From Brachionus koreanus (taxonomy: Eukaryota; Rotifera; Eurotatoria; Ploima; Brachionidae): a DNA stretch of 64,000 nt. Below, piece by piece: positions 49,204 through 64,000 of the stretch (positions are counted from its first letter, which is position 1; each line of letters begins with the position of its first letter). The position numbers and the translations under genes were made by a program. The notes under the pieces are model-generated. The model saw only the letters and a list, made by a program, of their open reading frames with translations, made no database searches and was not told where the DNA came from. The stretch lies in the NCBI GenBank assembly GCA_016987375.1, contig PJRA01000555.1:1499314-1563313 (forward strand). The letters are read 5' to 3'.

Positions 49204-49261
49204 ATGTTCTCTTAGCTTATGTGTCTGCCGGACCGATGAGAGCGCCGAGCAGAGAACATTC
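49204..49261 (+). other. Perfect 10-bp hairpin in the EPC 3' UTR
   Basis: aatgttctct (49204-49213) and agagaacatt (49252-49261) are exact inverted repeats around a 38-nt GC-rich loop. The position just after the stop suggests an RNA element in the 3' UTR; a function is not shown. Confidence 0.4.
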
Positions 49262-49461
49262 GGTGTGATTCAATGTTTCAAATGTATATTTCTGTTTGAT
49301 TAGTTACTTATTTTTTTTTCTCGCTGTCATTAATTTCCTGTTCGTTTGTTTTGTTTTGTCGTGTGTGCTGCACAGTCGATTGACCGAGTCGACATGCACA
49401 CCGGCTCTGTTTGCTTGTATTCACATTTTTATCATTACTAATAAATTTATCTATTTTTCTT

Positions 49462-49493
49462 TTATTATCATTATTATTATTATTATTATTATT
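49462..49493. repeat. (ATT)n microsatellite
   Basis: About ten ATT units, in the region downstream of EPC. Confidence 0.9.
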
Positions 49494-49749
49494 TTTTTTT
49501 TATTTTCTTTCGGCTGCTAGTACTCTACATTTGGACCCTTTTTACTTACGAATATATTTTATTTTTATTTACTTTATAAAAACAAAAATCAACACACTAC
49601 TTAAAAGTAATTATAGAACCTTAATTAAAACTAAAGCTGGGATTTTTGTAAATAAATTATAAACACTCTTATAAAATAAACTAATATAATAAAAAATAAA
49701 AAAAATAAAAAAATTAATCTCTATTTTTTTACTCATTCAAAATATTCTA

Positions 49750-50640
49750 TTCTCATTAGAAAGCATTGAGTCAAGGGGTTAAGTCAAAAAATTTTGCCTT
49801 TTTTTTTCTAAAACTTTTTTTAATTTATCAATGAAAAAAAAAGCAATAAATAGCCAATATTCAAAATTTAGACCATTAAGCTCTTAAGCTTGTTTTTGTT
49901 GTTTGTTCTTATTGTTCTTCTAGCTGTATTGGGTCTAGCTTTATTTTAAAGAAACAAATCTAACAAACTTAGCTTACATTCGTTCTAATTGTTTAAAAAC
50001 AAAATTCTGCATTTATAACACGACAGTGTGGAACCAGCTCAAAGTTTATTACCCCATGGAATATCCATTAAAAACCGAACATAACCTTTTTTTATCAAAG
50101 CCTCCTTTTAACACAATTGTCTTAGCTACTTGAGATGGCTCCAACTATTGATTTCTGTTATCATAATTTTACCAAAAAAAGACCCACTTTTCATCACAAG
50201 AAATGATCCTACTTAAAAACCGTTTATCTAGAGAACTTTTTTAAGTAATTTACAACAAATTTCAATGCGTTATTGAATATTGAAATCAATCTTGTACTCT
50301 TGTTACTTTGAGCACATTTTCAACTTCCACCAGAAATATTTCACAAATTACTGCTGTTGCTGTTATTTTTACATATATGCCTTTTTTCCAATAATGATAT
50401 TAAAGTGCCAGTAAAATTTCGAAATTTTAATTCTAAAATTTTCATTTTGTAAAATTTTTTAGAATTAAATAAACAAAGAATTAGGCATTCAGTATTTTGA
50501 AGAGCATTCAATTATGTTTATTTTAACAATTAATTAGACTTAAAGTTTAGAAAAACAAAGATGCTAAAATCAAAAATATCCAGCCCTTTTAAAAAAAGCA
50601 AAATTCACGACTCAATATTACAGTTCTATATAATAAATGT
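49750..50640 (-). pseudogene. Mariner-like element relic
   Basis: On the minus strand the first 240 bases (50640-50400) match the 16583 copy. Further in, frames interrupted by stops read SRIISCDEKWVFFW, the catalytic DEKW block of mariner transposases, then LEPSQVAKTIVLK. The right edge is at about 50640; the left end near 49750 is uncertain. Inactive. Confidence 0.7.
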
Positions 50641-50740
50641 GAATTGAAGAAAATTTTTTTTTTTAATTAAAAAAAATTAATTTAATTTTTTCCTTTGATG
50701 ATCAATTAATTGATAGAATTTATAGAATTCTTAAAGTACG

Positions 50741-51350
50741 CGCGTTGCTAAACTTCCACACTAGATATGGATTTCGACCTCAATTTTAGATTCTACGTAT
50801 ATGAAAACCTAGAGTTAGCCAAAATTTTAGCGGGGGGTCAAAAATTTTACTTTTTTGGCCAAGGGGATCTGAAACTTTACAGCCTTATTTAAAGTGTATC
50901 TTGTAGTGTAAATGGAAACGTTCTGAGCGATTATAAAAAAATTTAAACATAATAAATAAAAAAATAAAACCATAGTTTTGTTCAGAATTTTGTCTAGTTT
51001 TAGAATTTGTATAAAAATATATAGGTAAAGGGGTTTGGAAAAAAAGTAGATACAGAAAAAGTTAAAAAATGTCAAAATTTTTCGATTTTTTTCCGAAAAA
51101 ATTCTCATTTTTTAAAGATAACCATCTCAGAATGTAGAGTATTTAATTCTCTATCAGAAAATGTGTCGAAAAAGCTTAAATAAGATACACTTTAAATAAG
51201 GCTGTAAAGTTTCAGATCCCCTTGGCCAAAAAAGTAAAATTTTTGACCCCCCGCTAAAATTTTGGCTAACTCTAGGTTTTCATATACGTAGAATCTAAAA
51301 ATGAGGTCGAAATCCATATCTGAAGATAGTGTGGAAGTTTTGCATCGCGA
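50741..51350. mobile_element. Fold-back MITE with about 160-bp terminal inverted repeats
   Basis: The left arm (50741-50902) and right arm (51182-51350) are near-perfect inverted copies. Both contain aacttccacact, gatatggatttcgacctca, attctacgtatatgaaaacc and ggatctgaaactttacagcc. The right arm has a six-base extra (atcttc) relative to the left. The 280-bp interior is AT-rich and non-coding. Long arms and no ORF define a fold-back MITE. A diverged inverted relative lies at 12117-12455. High arm identity implies recent insertion or arm conversion. Confidence 0.85.
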
Positions 51351-53267
51351 AGCATAAATAAAAAAAAGCTAAAGCGTTAATTTGGTAAAAATTTAACAAA
51401 AAAACTACGCAAAATTTATTTAATTTTTACCCAAACTCTCAAAGAACAAATAGTCTTTTGAGAATTTTCTAGAAAAAAGGAAAAAAGTTGAAGATGGTCA
51501 ACATAAAAATTGTGAAAAAAAGAAGCATTAATGATTGCTCAAATGATTGTTCTTAAAAAAAATGAGAAATAATTGAAGTTAATAAATTTGCTTATCTAAC
51601 TTCTATTTTACATTTTTTATTCTTACAAATTAAGCATGACTTAATTTAAAAGAAATGTTTAAAAAATATTAAAACCAAATTCAAGTAATAAAGAGTTTTA
51701 TTAGTAGTTGTAGTAATAAAAACTGCAACATGGTAACATACGATTCTGTCAGAGACGCCCTGTGGCTGTTATAAAATGTTCGTAAAGCTTGTTTTTGAAT
51801 TCGTTTGACAAAAATATAAACATGTACTTTTTTTACAAATTAAAAATTTAATCAATTTTACCATTCTTTTAAATTTTAAAAAAATCTTTGCCATAAAATT
51901 GAATATATAAAAATCCACATACTTGGGACCTTAATGAACATATGCTAAATTTATTTAATTTTTTATTTTTAAGGGAATATTTCGAATTAAAATTTAATTG
52001 TGTCAAATTTTGTTGGGGGAAAATTTTCTGTAGTAAAAAACCATCTCAAAAAGGGAAATTATCAACGATTTTTCATTAGTCTCATAAAGAAAGTTTCTTT
52101 GCTTCTAATCGAAATTTTAAGTACTAAAATAATTTTTCGAAAAAAAAAAATTTTTTTTTTTTAAATTTTCTTATTTTAGTGCCTTTTGTTTTTAACTTTT
52201 GTAATTTGAAGTTGCCTTTGCTTAGTACAGATAGATAAAAAAAACAATTTAAAATTAAAATTCTCTAATTTAAAGAAATTTTCTGATTATGTCAGATCTA
52301 TTTTTTAAACATGTTTCTTGCATTATTGATTTATTTGGAAAACTCTCAACTGCAACATTAAATTCAACTATGTTAACGGAAAATCAACAAAACATAACAA
52401 TTAAATATAAATATATAATAGAAATTAAAAGAAATGACCAGCTTTCAATGTTGTTTTTTCACTCAATATTTTAAAAACAAGAAAAATTCAAAGTGAAATG
52501 AATGATTGAGCTACAGTTAAAATTTAACTAATGAATTAGAAATTTAAAGATACAAAACTTTGTTGATAAAACAAGTTAAGTTATAAAAAATACCACTTAC
52601 CGATAATTTTTTTTCTAAATTGACTCTACTAATTTTAAATTGAATTGACTTTTTTTTAAAATTAAAAGTATTTCGTTCATTTTTTTAAAATCATACCATC
52701 ATTTGTAGCATTTTCTATATTTCAAAGCTAAGATCTAAACTAGATAAAAAAATTATCATTTTAAAAATAAGAGTAAATGATTGTTTGTAACTAGAAAAAT
52801 TTGTTACGAAATAAACTAATGAACGAAAGAGTTTGTTGCATATGTTAGAAAAGATTATTAATACTCAAAGTTTTTGAAAAGTTTTTTTATTTAACATTAA
52901 TACTAGAAATTTTAGAGACTCAAAATAAAAATATTTTAAAAATGAAAGCTTTATTTAGCTAACCCTTTATGTTAAAACATTTCTGTTGCTTTATTATTTT
53001 AAATTAAATCAAATTAGAAAAAAAAAAAAACTAGCAATAATTTTCTTGATTTTCCGAAGATGAAGAAAATATCGAAAAAAATAATTTTTTGTCTAAGTAT
53101 ACTTTTGTTTTAGAATAAAACCGAGTCATTTTTTTTCTAGATGGAATTAAATTTTGTCATTTTTTTAATTGATAAAACTTTGAATTTTTAGTTTTGAAAA
53201 TAAAGAAAAATATTTGTTTTATTTTTTTATTTTAATTTAAAATTTTGTTTAAAAAATTTTAAATTTC
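51351..53267. other. Intergenic, AT-rich
   Basis: About 1.9 kb without a credible gene. The last part is the RPL11 3' flank. Confidence 0.5.
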
Positions 53268-54883
<1,616 letters not shown>

Positions 54884-55838
54884 GTTTTACTGGTTTTTTT
54901 CTATGCTAATATATGAAATGAGCTTTTGCTCGTCAATTAAGCCTCGTTGATGTGCAGAAAGTTCAGTGAAAAAAAAAAGATTTTTTTGCTATTTTAATTC
55001 AGTCTCGTGTTGATTTTTGAATAGGACTGAAGAAAATTTTTTTAAAAATTGAACTGAAGCTTATGACTGTTAGTGGTAGTAGTGCATTTTAGTTTGGATT
55101 ATTTTTTTCAAATTTACATCAATTGCAATGCAAACTTTAATTTTTAGCTAATTTTTTTTTCTTAATGAAAAATTCTTTTAATTAAATTTATATTTATTAT
55201 ATTTATATTTATATTAATTGAATTTATCAGATTCAAAGTCTAGAACGAAAAATTGACAAATATTATCAAATAAAAAAGTATATTCTGAACAATAGAATAA
55301 AAATAATGGTAAGTTGTATCAAGATTTTAAGATCAAAACTTATTAAATCAGATTTTAACAATTATTTGCATGAAATGTAAAGAGGAAGTGAAATAGAGTA
55401 TTTTAATCACAAAGCTAATAGCAGATCTAAGAGAATCTATTTATAAAAACGCTTGACGATCGCCTTGAATTTATCAAATATAAATTTAGATCACCCTAAT
55501 TTGACCCAAAGAATTGGACTCCAAATTTAATATAAAAGAAAGGTGACCAATTAGCATTATTCAAAGTTTATGTCTAGATTCAAAATAAAATCTCAGACTT
55601 AATATAGAAGACAACTAAAAATTAACTGATTTTACCTTTTTTTTAGCATTTAAAAATATTTGAATAGTAAAAATAATAATTTGTCTATTTGGAATATTGT
55701 ATAATAATTAGTGAAATATTTTATTTAAAAAAAAAAAAAAACAAAAAATTTTTTTTTAAAAATTATAGCTACAAAAAAAATTAATGATTAAATAAGAAAT
55801 AATAATTACAATATTCCACTAGTTCAATTTTCTGTATT
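54884..55838. other. Intergenic, RPL11 promoter side
   Basis: RPL11 upstream sequence, then AT-rich DNA with TTTATA repeats near 55190-55220. No gene seen. Confidence 0.5.
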
Positions 55839-56208
55839 TTAGATAAATGCATAAAATGGAAAAATGGCATAAAATTCATACAATGGTTCTCTTCTAAAAT
55901 AAATAAATAATATTTTAATAAAAAACTAATATTAAAAGTATATCATTCGAAAGCTAAGATGCTATACTACAATATAATAAATAATACATAATATTTGTAC
56001 AACAAATTAATAAAAAAAATTAAATTAAAATTCATCAAAAATTTTTTTTTTAAATTTTTGTTTTAAAATCATTTATGACAAAAAGTACCTTGACTCTTTT
56101 GTTAAAACAATTAATGGCATTTCTAAACTGTGTTCAATAGGTACTTGCTCGAGTCCTCTTCTAATTTTTTCAGTGAATTCTTTATTGGGGTCAGTGTATG
56201 TGTCACAT
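55839..56208 (-). CDS. Last two exons of an unrecognised gene
   Basis: Minus strand: exon 56208-56089 (after acceptor ttggtcag) and terminal exon 55893-55839, joined in phase by a GT-AG intron. The product reads CDTYTDPNKEFTEKIRRGLE, then VPIEHSLEMPLIVLTKES, then REPLYEFYAIFPFYAFI, stop. Composition is clearly coding-like and different from the AT-rich surroundings. The exon starts in phase 2, so at least one upstream exon is needed; I could not find it between here and the topoisomerase II stop at 56641. I do not recognise the family. It could be a downstream operon gene, a nested gene or a partial remnant. Confidence 0.5.
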
Positions 56209-56640
56209 CTGACCAAAGGACATATGACAGAATAAAAAATTCAAAATACCATTATTATATTATATTCAAAAAAAAGACAAAATTCTGTTTAAATACCAAA
56301 AATTTTCATAATTTTATCTTTATCGTATCATAACTTTCTTTTTAATTGAAGTTTCGGACACACATTACTATCTCAAAAAGAGAATAATATTAAGAAAAAA
56401 GTTAGAAATTGTGTTTTTGATAAAATAGTTGAAAAAGTCATTTCTGAAATGGTCTTTTTGAAATTTAGGTTCAAATCAAAATGAAATATCTAAAAAAATA
56501 TATTTTTTATTTATGAAAAATTGATCTTAATTTCAAATATTTTCAATAGAAAAACAGAATATCTTGAAAATCAAAATTCGAAATGATTTTAAAAAAAAGT
56601 TCTAAAATACAAAGTCAAAATTTACAACAAAAAAAAAAGT

Positions 56641-59600
56641 CTAAGAATCTATTTCGAATAGTTCATCATCACTTAGTATTGCATTTTTTGGTTTCTTTTT
56701 GGGAGCTGCCATCTTCGATTTTTTGAATATATCGAAATCATCATTTTTAGCCATCAGTTTCTTTTTTTCTGGCTTTGATTTGGGTTTAAAATCTTCTTCA
56801 TCGCTGTCCGATACAATAAAATCATCATCGTTCTTTTTGCTAGATTTAGGCTTCGGCTCGTTTACTTTGAGTAACTTTTTACTTTCAGGCTTTTTTGTTT
56901 TTGGTGGTTTGTTCTCAGTGTCCTCATCATCTGAGTCAACTTTTCGCTTCGGAATAGACTTTTCCTTCTGTATGTTTTCTTTTTTCTCAACTGTCTTCTT
57001 GGTCTTTGATTTGACAATTAAATCATCTTCGTCAGAATCAAGTACAACTTCATCATCACTTTCATTTTTTTTCGCCTTTTTTCTACTTGAAACATTCTCG
57101 TCATCTGAACCGGACTCGATATATTTAGTAGTTTTTTTAGCCCGATTTGACGTTGTTCGCTTCTCTACCGGAGAATCAACAGTCGACAAATCATCAGCTG
57201 ATTCTTCTGATGAATCTGCTTTTTTCTTAAAATAATTATTCAATGTATTTTTTTCTTTCTCTTTGCTTTTTTTGATTTTTGGTTCTTTAGGTTCCTTTGG
57301 TTCTTTAGGTTCTTTTGACTCTTTTGGTTCTTTGGGCTCTTTCGTTTCTTTCGGCTCTCTTTTAACAGGTTTGCCAATATTTTTTATAAACTCAATAACT
57401 TCTTCCTCTTTATATTCTTTTGAATTAATCAAATCAACAATATTTATTTCTTTTTTTTCATTCTTAATTTTTTCTTTTGATTTAGCTTCTTTTTCTGTTT
57501 TAGCTAAAAGTGCAGGATCAATTATGACCTCAATACGCTTTCCGTCTTTAGAAGGCAAGTACTCGGTTTTAGCAGCCTTGACCACAGTATTTTTTTTTGA
57601 CACAGCTGCACTAGCTTTAGCTTTCATTGTTTTTTGTATAGTATTAATTTCGTCTTCACGCTCCTTTTCTTCTTGTTTGTCAAGCTCGACCAAAAAAAAG
57701 TCCAAATCATCGAGCCATAGCTGAGCCGGGGTTTTAGCTTTCAACTTGGCAAGCTCGTCTCCTTTAGCCTTTTGCTGCTTCAAAATGTCATCTTTTTTTT
57801 CCATTGTCAAATTCCAAATTGGCATGCCTAATAGATAATCATAGTCTTTAGTGGATTTTTGTGAAGAGTTTGCTTCTTCTTCGGGCTCTGCTTGAACTTC
57901 GTCACCCTCGTAGCCTTGGTCACGTGTTATCTTTATTTTCCATGCGACTACCGGATCAGGATCATACTTTTTCTCCTTGAGTATTCGACAAATTTCGGCT
58001 TTTTTCAAATTTTCAACTTTTATTTTGCCTTCAATTTTCTCAATTATAAATCTGGCTATATTGTCTAATTTGAGACTTTCAGCACCAAGCATTCCGACCA
58101 TATATTCTTTTCTCTTATGATACAAGTCATATCTAACATGATAAAATTCTTTTAAAATTTCGTTAACATTATCATATCGTTTTAAGCAACCATTATTGTC
58201 GAACAAAACCATACTATTTAGAGAAACTGTTTTTTGAATTTTGAAAAATTTATGCAAACCTTGACTATTAGCTGAGTTAAATTGTTCACTAGTCATTTTT
58301 ACAACAAATCTAACTGTGGTATCTGTATGATATTCTTTATAATCTGAAATAACTGGTTGTTTTTGCTCAGCTCCATGCAAATACGGCTCAAGCACAGTTT
58401 CTTTATACACTTGAGTCCAAACCCCAATAGGCAATTCAGTAATTTCTACTGTATTGTCGGCAATAACTGCTAGTTCACCATTAGTTACTGCTCTTGAATC
58501 ATCAATTTGTTTTATTTCACCACGGAAATTTTTGTAATAAGGCGTCATCGGCCTAGGAGTTTGTCCACTAATCATTAGTTTTATATTATCAATTATTTCG
58601 CGTGGGTCATAGTTTGGAACTTTAGTGGACCATCCAGTGCCGATTCCTTCGGCACCATTGACCAAAACAGTTGGTATAATTGGGCAATAGTATTCAGGTT
58701 CAACTTTAAGACCATCATCATTCAAATAGTTATAAAGTGGATCATCTTTTGGATTGAAAAGAAGACGAGTCAATGGACTCAAGCAAGTGAAAATGTAACG
58801 AGGGCTAGCTGCGTCTTTACCACCATGTAATCGTGTTCCAAACTGACCAATTGGCAAAAGTAGATTTATGTTATTACTGCCTACATAATTTTGGGCTAAA
58901 TTGATTATTGTACTCATTAAAGACTGTTCACCATGATGATAAGCACTCAATTCGGCAACTGAACCTGCCAATTGAGCCACTTTTATTTCTTTGACCAAAT
59001 TACGCTTAAAACAAGAGAACAAAACTTTGCGCTGACCAGGCTTAAATCCGTCAACTAAGGACGGAATAGATCTTTCATTGTCAAGATTACTGAACAAAAC
59101 AAGTTCTTTATTTATAAAATCTTTGAATGTTATTTCTTTAGTATTTTTTTGGTATAGATAATTATCAACAGTTCGTCCTTCGCGATGTGCTTTTCTCTCC
59201 TCCATATATCTAGTAAGCCAATCTTTTCTTTCTTCAATAAACTTTTTACTAAATGCCAATTGAATGGCCAAATCGTCTCTGACACTTGAATATCCAAATT
59301 TAATTCGGTGCCTCTGCATATCGCTAAAGTATTCTTTAGCTTCTTTGGATGTAGAAGTACCCAAACCTTTATAGTACCTTAAAATTGACCAAATTAATCA
59401 AGTCTATTTATATTAGATTTTCTATTTGAGTAAATTAATAATAAAATAATATTAATTTTTCTTACTTTATTTTCCATGTATTCCAATTATCAGTACTGTT
59501 TTGCCATTCTTCAAATTCAGGCATAGAATAAAACGATTTTTCTTGATTGCCTTTGCTTACTTTTACAATTGGTGTAATAAATTCTTCTACAAAGCCATGT

Positions 59601-61369
59601 TTGAGCAAATTTGGCCATTGATTGTGAACAAAATTTATAATTAGACCTTTAATGTGAGAGCCATCATGATCTTGATCAGTCATTATCATTAATTTTCCAT
59701 ATCTCAACTGCTTTAATGATTCTCTAGTTTCGTATTTTTCTTTGAAATTGAGACCGATAATTTTAAGTAAATTGGAAACTTCGGCATTTTCTATTATTTG
59801 TTTTGTTGTTGCTTCTCGAACATTTAACATTTTACCACGCAATGGAAACACGCCGTATTTATCTCGTCCAATAACACCAAGACCCGACACAGCTAAAGTC
59901 TTGGCTGAGTCTCCCTCGGTCACTATTAAAGTGCAATTTATCGATTCTTTAGTTCCAGCATCATTGGCATCGTCTAGTTTTGGAATGCCTTTTATTTTTG
60001 TAACTTTTGACTTTGAACCTGCTTTTTCCAAATCGGTTTTTTCTTTGAAAGCCAGCCATGTCATAATACGGTCCATTAGACCGCTTTTAGTCAATTTTTT
60101 GAAAAAATCATCACTCAATTGACATTTGGAGCCAAAATTTTTTGCTTGCAAAGTCATGTTTTCTTTGGTTTGTGAGTCAAATGTTGGATTCTCGATTAAA
60201 CAATTTATGAATAGCCACATATGGTTTTTAATTTGAAAAGGCTTGACATGATTTCCATTCTTATTCTTTTTGTTTATTAGCTCGCCCAAATGTTTGACCA
60301 CTTGATCTACAATATAATCTACATGTCTACCGCCTTTAGAGGTAGATATTGAATTTACAAAACTAACTTGTTGAAAACCCATGTCGGAACAGCCGATTGC
60401 AATCTCCCATCTATCACTAAATCGTTCATATACCAATTTAGTTGGATTGTTGAACTCATCTGTTTCACTTGTCAAGTACAATTTACAATAATCCTCAAAT
60501 TTTCTTATTGGCAAAACTTTGTCATTCAAATAGACTTTTATACCAGGAGTGCTTGCAGCAATGTCATATGCTCTTCTGGCCAGCAAAGCAACAGTGTCAT
60601 CATCCAAACGATCCATTTTAAATTTTGACAAATCGGGTACAAATGTTATGCATGTAAAATCTTCATCTTTAGCATCTTTAAGAATTGGATCTTCTGCTTT
60701 TTGCATATTGTTAGTCCATACCTTTTTTTTTTTTTTAAATCTCATTTATCTTTAAAATGCATAAAAGTTACCTGTTTAAAACTTTTCTTAAATTCCCTAC
60801 TAGAAGTCTCAAGAACAAATTTTTTACTAAATATGTTACATAGCTTGGCTCCATAGCCGTTTCTACCACCAGTTACTTTTTTTTCATCATCGTTATAATT
60901 ACTAGATGTTAAAAGATGGCCAAAGATCATGGTCGGAACAAGAAGTTTTTCTTCTTTGTGTTCAACTACTGGAATACCTCGGCCATTGTTAAAAATTCGT
61001 ATTGTATTATTCTCCTTGTCAATATTGACTCTTATCAAACTCATATTTTTATCTCTTTGTTTATTGTCGGCAGCATTGACTGGAAAACAAAAGTTAAACT
61101 TAATTAATTTCTCATTTTTTTCAATTAAAATTACCTAATATTTCATCAAATATTTTATATAAACCAGGGACAAAAGAAATTTCTTTTTTAATCATTTTTT
61201 CGTTTTCATAGTCCCAAATCCACATTTCTTCTTTTAGAACTTCTACACTTCCAATATAAGTGTCCGGCCTGAGCAATATATGCTCAAGCTGGGACTTTTT
61301 TTGGTACATTTTTTCAATAGACATCTCTTTGGATGACATTTTTCGACAGATTAGATTCTTTGGAATCAA
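56641..61369 (-). CDS. TOP2: DNA topoisomerase II
   Basis: Four exons (minus): 61369-61135, 61079-60772, 60721-59466 and 59377-56641, giving 1511 residues (or 1501 from an ATG at 61339, nearer the conserved start). The enzyme passes one DNA duplex through a double-strand break, using ATP. GHKL ATPase motifs: LRPDTYIGS, EILGxNAADNKQRD across the exon 1-2 join, NNGRGIPV, GGRNGYGAKLCNIFS. TOPRIM: LIVTEGDSAKTLAVSG and MIMTDQDHDGSHIKGL. The catalytic tyrosine lies in GGKDAASPRYIF (about residue 794). The C-terminal 250 residues are acidic/Lys-rich with NLS-like runs, normal for animal TOP2. Intron 2 is only 50 bp, and its AG follows a pure A tract. UXT starts divergently 434 bp away. Confidence 0.97.
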
Positions 61370-61803
61370 CCGTATTGAATTTAGAATTTTAAGTCTTATT
61401 TTGATCCAAATTAGCGCTGTTGTTTTTTTATTCTTTTAGAGCTTAAATTAATTTAAGATTTTAGAAAATTTAAGATTTTCAAATTTTTTTTTAACATAAT
61501 CTTGAACTTTTGGATTTGACTTAACAATAATTGTCTCAGCTACTTTGATTTAATTCGAGAAAATAAAACAGAGCTTTTGTTCAAAATAAGTTCGTAGCTT
61601 ATTTTTTTATATAAAAATATATTTTAATCAAAACATTATGATAAAATAAATCTTCAAATTGAATAGATTTATTAAAATTAAAACTAAGAATTTTTTTTAA
61701 ATTAAATTTTCATCAAAAAAAAAGACAATTTTTTTGCTTAGTGTTTTTTTTCTTGATTTATTTTAAGTTTAAAAATTTATCTACTACATACATAACAAAA
61801 AAA
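61370..61803. promoter_or_regulatory. Divergent promoter region between TOP2 and UXT
   Basis: 434 bp between two start codons pointing outward. AT-rich, with no single motif I can name. It must contain both promoters or trans-splice outrons. Confidence 0.5.
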
Positions 61804-62277
61804 ATGGAAAATAAATCAGCCAAAATTTTGGAATTTGAAAAGTTTGTAAATGAAAAACTTAAAATTGATCTGAAGATAGTTCTTGACGAACAAGATGCCG
61901 TTTATTCAGAAATGGCAGAGTATTTACAAGTAAAGGATACCATTGAGAAGTTAATTACGGCAAATCCGAAAGGTGAAATTAAAAAATTTGAGACAAAAGT
62001 AGATTTGGGATGTAATTTCTATGCCAATGCAATAGTTGATGATCCATCTAAAATATTTATTTCTATTGGTTTTGGTTTTTATCTGCAAATGAACTCCGAT
62101 GAAGCTTTAAAGTTTATTGATAAAAAAGTTAAAATTTTGAATCAAAATGCTGAAAGTCTAAGTCAAAAAGCATCCGAAATAAAAGCTAACATCAAATTTG
62201 TTTTAGAAGGTCTTAAAGAAATGCAGAATCTAGAGTTTAAAGACGAAAAAGAAGAAAAACACAGTTTATTTGTTTAA
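61804..62277 (+). CDS. UXT: UXT, prefoldin-like chaperone subunit
   Basis: Intronless, 157 residues, the same length as human UXT. A prefoldin alpha fold: two coiled-coil helices flanking a beta hairpin with the family core VDLGCNFYANAIV and ISIGFGFYLQM, then EALKFIDKKV and IKFVLEGLKEMQ. UXT is part of the URI/R2TP prefoldin-like complex and acts as a transcriptional cofactor in mammals. The frame is open upstream to 61741 but lacks another ATG that would fit; 61804 matches the family start. NDUFAF7 follows after 34 nt. Confidence 0.93.
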   Translation: MENKSAKILEFEKFVNEKLKIDLKIVLDEQDAVYSEMAEYLQVKDTIEKLITANPKGEIKKFETKVDLGCNFYANAIVDDPSKIFISIGFGFYLQMNSDEALKFIDKKVKILNQNAESLSQKASEIKANIKFVLEGLKEMQNLEFKDEKEEKHSLFV

Positions 62278-62311
62278 TTTTATTTAGCTTTTTTTTTAGA
62301 TTGTTAAATTA

Positions 62312-63980
<1,669 letters not shown>

Positions 63981-64000
63981 ATTCTAAAATATAAATTTTT

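Noticed and set aside
56699..57724. Long plus-strand Ser/Phe-rich frames opposite the TOP2 C-terminus
   Set aside because: Complements of Lys/Glu/Asp-rich codons; no start context or domain.

Overview
This window is nuclear DNA from an AT-rich invertebrate animal. The genes are split by many very short introns (mostly about 50-80 bp), use the standard code, and include animal-specific regulators such as a BMP-type Smad, Enhancer of Polycomb and LSD1. A rotifer or other small spiralian would fit the composition, compact introns, possible spliced-leader operons and abundant cysteine-rich proteins, but that assignment is an inference. Two assembly gaps are present (27402-27419 and 47815-47926).

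Layout, left to right. 1-8 kb: a transposase relic, NSMCE1, FAH (with an AT-hook exon on the opposite strand inside its first intron), a LINE relic, and GCH1. 8-13.4 kb: an isolated GC-richer block, a CCCH zinc-finger gene, a SINE with clear target-site duplications, and a degenerate MITE. 13.4-15.2 kb: the most notable locus, a selenoprotein H gene on the minus strand. Its UGA falls in a CTSU motif, a SECIS-like hairpin lies downstream, and the N-terminus is expanded to about 400 residues of AT-hook-like repeats. 17-24 kb: a phospholipase B-like gene with two alternative, mutually incompatible copies of one exon, then KDM1A/LSD1 with one apparent single-base frameshift. 25-31 kb: a mariner relic split by a LINE, a transglutaminase-like gene, MYCBP and a possible micro-ORF. 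31-36 kb: a zinc-finger/vWA protein and an R-Ras/Ras64B GTPase. 38-42 kb: Smad1/5 and a cysteine-rich type II membrane protein. 45-49 kb: Enhancer of Polycomb. 49-53 kb: repeats, including a long-armed fold-back MITE. 53-62 kb: RPL11, two exons of an unrecognised gene, and topoisomerase II. 61.8-64 kb: UXT followed 34 nt later by NDUFAF7, probably an operon.

There is no single pathway. The genes are housekeeping (RPL11, TOP2, UXT, NDUFAF7), chromatin and genome maintenance (NSMCE1, KDM1A, EPC, TOP2, the nuclear-type SELENOH), metabolism (FAH, GCH1, PLBD) and signalling (Smad, R-Ras). Exon boundaries were placed by eye from GT/AG sites, reading phase and conserved protein segments. Nearly all multi-exon models close in frame; the exception is KDM1A.
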